From Bacteroidales bacterium (GTDB lineage: Bacteria > Bacteroidota > Bacteroidia > Bacteroidales > WCHB1-69), in the NCBI GenBank assembly GCA_016290715.1, contig JAEEUY010000099.1, positions 1-5,550 on the forward strand: DNA of 5,550 nucleotides, read 5' to 3'. This document shows positions 5,120 through 5,550 of this stretch, one piece after another. The notes below the pieces were generated by a model that saw nothing but the letters and a program-made list of their open reading frames with translations, had not been told where the DNA came from and made no database searches. Each line of letters starts with the position of its first letter. The stretch's first letter is position 1. Both the position numbers and the translations under genes were made by a program.

Positions 5120-5550
5120 ATGGAAGATTACAAAATAAAAGAACTATTGGAGCAGGTTGAACGCCAACCAAGTCCACGTTGCTGGCAAGCAATAGAAAGC
5201 ACACTGCCGGCGGCGGGGATAGGGGCTGCGTCTTTGGCTGCAAAAAAAGGGCTCTTCCATTTATCATCCACTGCACTCAAAGTATCCATAGGTATTGGAA
5301 CTGCCGTCGCCGCTGGCACTGTCCTCACCCTCGCACTCCTTAAGCCGACTGCTCCCATTTCCCCTACAATTCCCTCCCATACTGCCGTCGCCATCGACAC
5401 CGCCGTTTTCAGCAGCACCGATACGCTTCTTCCTTCCATGCCCACCGATGAAAATCCTAACAGCCCCAGCAATAGTACTTTTACAAACCTCATCGCTCCT
5501 CCCGAAAATAATCAAGAGGACTCCAGCTCCCTCTTTTCATCTTCTCCGAC
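5120..5550 (+). CDS. Single-pass membrane protein after the sigma factor, possible anti-sigma role (3' truncated)
   Basis: An open frame of 143 complete codons running off the window end. The N-terminal part (1-50) is probably cytoplasmic and contains PSPRCWQAIESTLP at 18-30, resembling the 'P..cW..I...L' motif seen in many Bacteroidota proteins encoded directly after ECF sigma factors. A membrane segment lies at about 53-74 (LKVSIGIGTAVAAGTVLTLA, then LL). The remainder is a Pro/Ser/Thr-rich, low-complexity periplasmic region. No zinc-binding anti-sigma (HxxxCxxC) motif is present. It begins 9 bases after the sigma factor stop, preceded by AAGGG about 7 bases before the ATG, so the pair is probably co-transcribed. 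Anti-sigma or sensor function is inferred from position and topology only. From about 5200 onward the base composition is clearly richer in C and G than in the sigma gene. Confidence 0.75.
   Translation, partial: MEDYKIKELLEQVERQPSPRCWQAIESTLPAAGIGAASLAAKKGLFHLSSTALKVSIGIGTAVAAGTVLTLALLKPTAPISPTIPSHTAVAIDTAVFSSTDTLLPSMPTDENPNSPSNSTFTNLIAPPENNQEDSSSLFSSSP

Noticed and set aside
5128..5515. Minus-strand open frames of 121 and 83 codons
   Set aside because: They are opposite the clearly coding membrane protein gene, lack recognisable motifs, and arise because the C/G-rich codons leave few stops on the other strand.

Overview
The window looks like the chromosome of a member of the Bacteroidota, most probably the order Bacteroidales. 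All genes are on the + strand. Start regions mostly lack a Shine-Dalgarno sequence and are A/T-rich, and matches to the Bacteroidota -7 promoter element TAnnTTTG sit at sensible distances upstream of two of the transcription units. The gene content fits: a zeta-type kinase with a small overlapping partner, a secreted PepSY-like (PF11396 type) protein, a DUF4837 lipoprotein, and an ECF sigma factor followed by a single-pass membrane protein. I see no tRNA, rRNA, CRISPR array, insertion sequence or phage gene, and no convincing minus-strand gene.

Layout. (1) 7-783: a -7 promoter match, a 191-residue zeta-toxin-family P-loop kinase, and a 60-residue small protein that overlaps it by 14 bases. 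This looks like a two-gene operon of toxin-antitoxin type. (2) 784-940: a non-coding gap with a run of nine C, a weak GC hairpin followed by T tracts (possible terminator), and promoter-like sequence for the next gene. (3) 941-4540: three colinear genes with gaps of 3 and 18 bases. They encode a 588-residue exported protein built from repeated PepSY-like units, the ribosomal protein L11 methyltransferase PrmA, and a DUF4837 lipoprotein. They probably share a transcript ending at a hairpin plus T8 that overlaps the last stop codon. (4) 4589-5550: an ECF sigma factor and, 9 bases later, a protein with one predicted membrane segment that runs off the window. By position it may be the sigma factor's membrane-bound regulator.

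PrmA and the sigma factor can be assigned confidently from motifs. The zeta-type kinase, the PepSY-like protein and the DUF4837 protein can be placed in families, but their cellular roles are not visible here. The two points most worth following up are the small gene that overlaps the zeta-type kinase and the seven half-unit architecture of the PepSY-like protein.
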